A stretch of 64,000 nt of DNA from Euonymus europaeus (Eukaryota > Streptophyta > Magnoliopsida > Celastrales > Celastraceae): the NCBI GenBank assembly GCA_963580455.1, contig OY756967.1, positions 13,228,501 to 13,292,500 on the forward strand. Reading direction: 5' to 3'. Made by a program: the position numbers and the translations under genes. The notes beneath the pieces are model-generated. The model searched no databases and was not told the DNA's origin. It saw nothing but the letters and a program-made list of their open reading frames with translations. Each line of letters begins with the position of its first letter. Position 1 is the stretch's first letter. Positions 63,281 to 64,000 of the stretch are shown here, piece after piece.

Positions 63281-64000
63281 ACTCTCTCTATGGAGGAGCT
63301 TTTAACGTTTTTGTCCACTTGTCATAGAAAGATGGTGTTTTGGCATCGAAATAATCCTGGAAGCTCATTTTCGTAAAATTTAACATAAAATAACAATAAA
63401 AAGGGTACACCGAGCAACTTTGATTGTCCGACGTTGCTAAACTTTTTCTATGGAAGAACTTTTAACGGTTTTGTCCATTTGTTATAGAAAGTTAATGTTT
63501 TGGCATCAAAATAATCTTGGAAGCTTAGACTCGTAAAATTTAACTTAGTAGAACAATATAAAGTGTACACCGAGCAACTTTGATTGTCCGAAGTTGCTAA
63601 ACTCTCTTTATGGAGGAGGTTTTAACGGTTTTGTCCATTTGTCATAGAAAGTTGGTGTTTTGGCATCGAAATAATCCTGGAAGCTCATTTTTGTAAAATT
63701 TAACATAGAAGAACAATAAAAGGTGTACACCGAGCAACTTTGATAGTCCGAAGTTTCTCTACTCTCTCTACGGAGGAGCTTTTAGAGGTTTTGTTCATTT
63801 GTCATAGAAAGTTGGTGTTTTGGCATCAAAATAATCCTGGAAGCTCATTTTTGTAAATTTTAACATAGAAGAACAATAAAAAGTGTACACCGAGCAACTT
63901 TGATAGTCCGAAGTTGCTCAACTCTCTCTATGGAGGAGCTTTTAATGGTTTTATCCATTTGTCATAGAAAGTTGGTGTTTTGGCATCCAAAAAATCGTGG
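63106..64000. repeat. Block C6, cut by the window end
   Basis: AGTTCGAAG at 63106, then CTCTCTCTGGAGG, CCACTTGTCATAGAAAGATG, CCGACGTTGC, TTAGACTCG, TTTTAGAGG and GCATCCAAAAAATCG, in the same order as the other C copies. The last base of the window is still inside the block, so the array continues to the right. Confidence 0.75.

Larger units (their letters stand above)
1..64000. repeat. 160-bp tandem satellite array, entire window
   Basis: The window is an uninterrupted run of about 400 monomers, all in the same orientation. The landmark GTGTACACC starts at 36 and then every 160 bp, ending at 63883, which is 399 periods plus 7 bp. I followed the register line by line and noted 43 length changes, 41 of 1 bp and two of 2 bp, mostly in A or T runs. 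Typical neighbours differ at a modest number of sites. Every stretch over 300 bp therefore holds satellite and nothing else: no unique spacer, no inverted segment, no transposon and no gap. Period, orientation and higher-order structure fit a centromeric or pericentromeric satellite of a eukaryote, which is inference. I do not recognise the named family or species. Confidence 0.98.

Noticed and set aside
1..64000. A CRISPR array
   Set aside because: Direct repeats are evenly spaced, but there are no unique spacers: the whole 160 bp is repeated, and the base composition and scale are those of a satellite.
1..64000. Primate alpha satellite or the plant 178-180 bp centromere family
   Set aside because: The period is 160 bp rather than about 171 or 178-180, and I see no stretch I recognise from those families.
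1..64000. Telomeric repeats, rRNA, tRNA or transposon fragments
   Set aside because: No TTAGGG/TTTAGGG runs, no rRNA or tRNA-like segments and no terminal repeats or long frames. The satellite register is never interrupted.
1..64000. A novel gene system or defence locus
   Set aside because: Reading both strands gave no coding region or non-repeat island. The only system-level structure is the organisation of the satellite itself.

Overview
The whole 64 kb window is one head-to-tail array of a roughly 160-bp satellite monomer. I see no gene, RNA gene, transposon, inverted segment or unique-sequence island. The short landmark GTGTACACCGAG recurs about every 160 bp, from position 36 to position 63883. 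That is 399 periods with a net gain of only 7 bp. A consensus I read by eye is about 37% G+C. The array is eukaryotic; this period, close to one nucleosome plus linker, and the layered higher-order structure are typical of centromeric or pericentromeric satellites. The many CpG transition variants suggest a genome with cytosine methylation, for example a plant, but the species and the chromosomal site cannot be read from the sequence and I do not recognise a named family.

Monomers fall into two broad classes. B-type monomers carry TTTTCGTAAAATTTAACAT and AATAAAAAGTG. A-type monomers carry TACTCGTAAAATTTGACTT and AATATAAAGTG, with a HindIII-type AAGCTT just upstream. Many subtypes are marked by shared substitutions or 1-bp indels. 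Every monomer has a dyad-rich core: the palindrome GTGTACAC, then a 28-bp inverted repeat (GAGCAACTT, 10-nt spacer, AAGTTGCTC), then a near-palindrome CTCTATGGAG.

Subtypes are arranged in irregular higher-order repeats. Tandem steps of 3, 5, 6, 7, 8, 10, 14-15 and 18 monomers are all visible. Three tandem duplications show no differences by eye over long stretches: 58519-60451 (6-mer), 27479-29944 (8-mer) and 38022-41853 (15-mer). Region by region: 0-6.7 kb has the T-cassette blocks and tandem 7-mers; 7-11 kb a 14/15-mer repeat; 11.3-14.9 kb a block with an internal 7-mer duplication; 14.9-20.8 kb two tandem 15-mers; 21-22.1 kb a copy of block C; 22.9-27.4 kb a heterogeneous zone; 27.4-31.2 kb the 8-mer pair and a T-cassette block; 31.2-37.2 kb blocks shared with 8-15 kb; 37.2-46.5 kb block C and the 15/18-mer; 47-50.6 kb a third 15-mer copy; 51-60.4 kb 7-mer, 5-mer and 6-mer duplications; 60.5-64 kb a 10-mer repeat and the start of another block C.

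Above this level, much of the first half reappears in the same order in the second half at offsets of about 22-28 kb, as if the window held about two and a half copies of a very large, length-variable unit. There are no genes to work together. The biology on view is satellite turnover by unequal exchange or amplification, and a possible structural role as chromatin-organising DNA. All duplication borders are by eye, accurate to roughly 20 bp unless a single mismatch is named.
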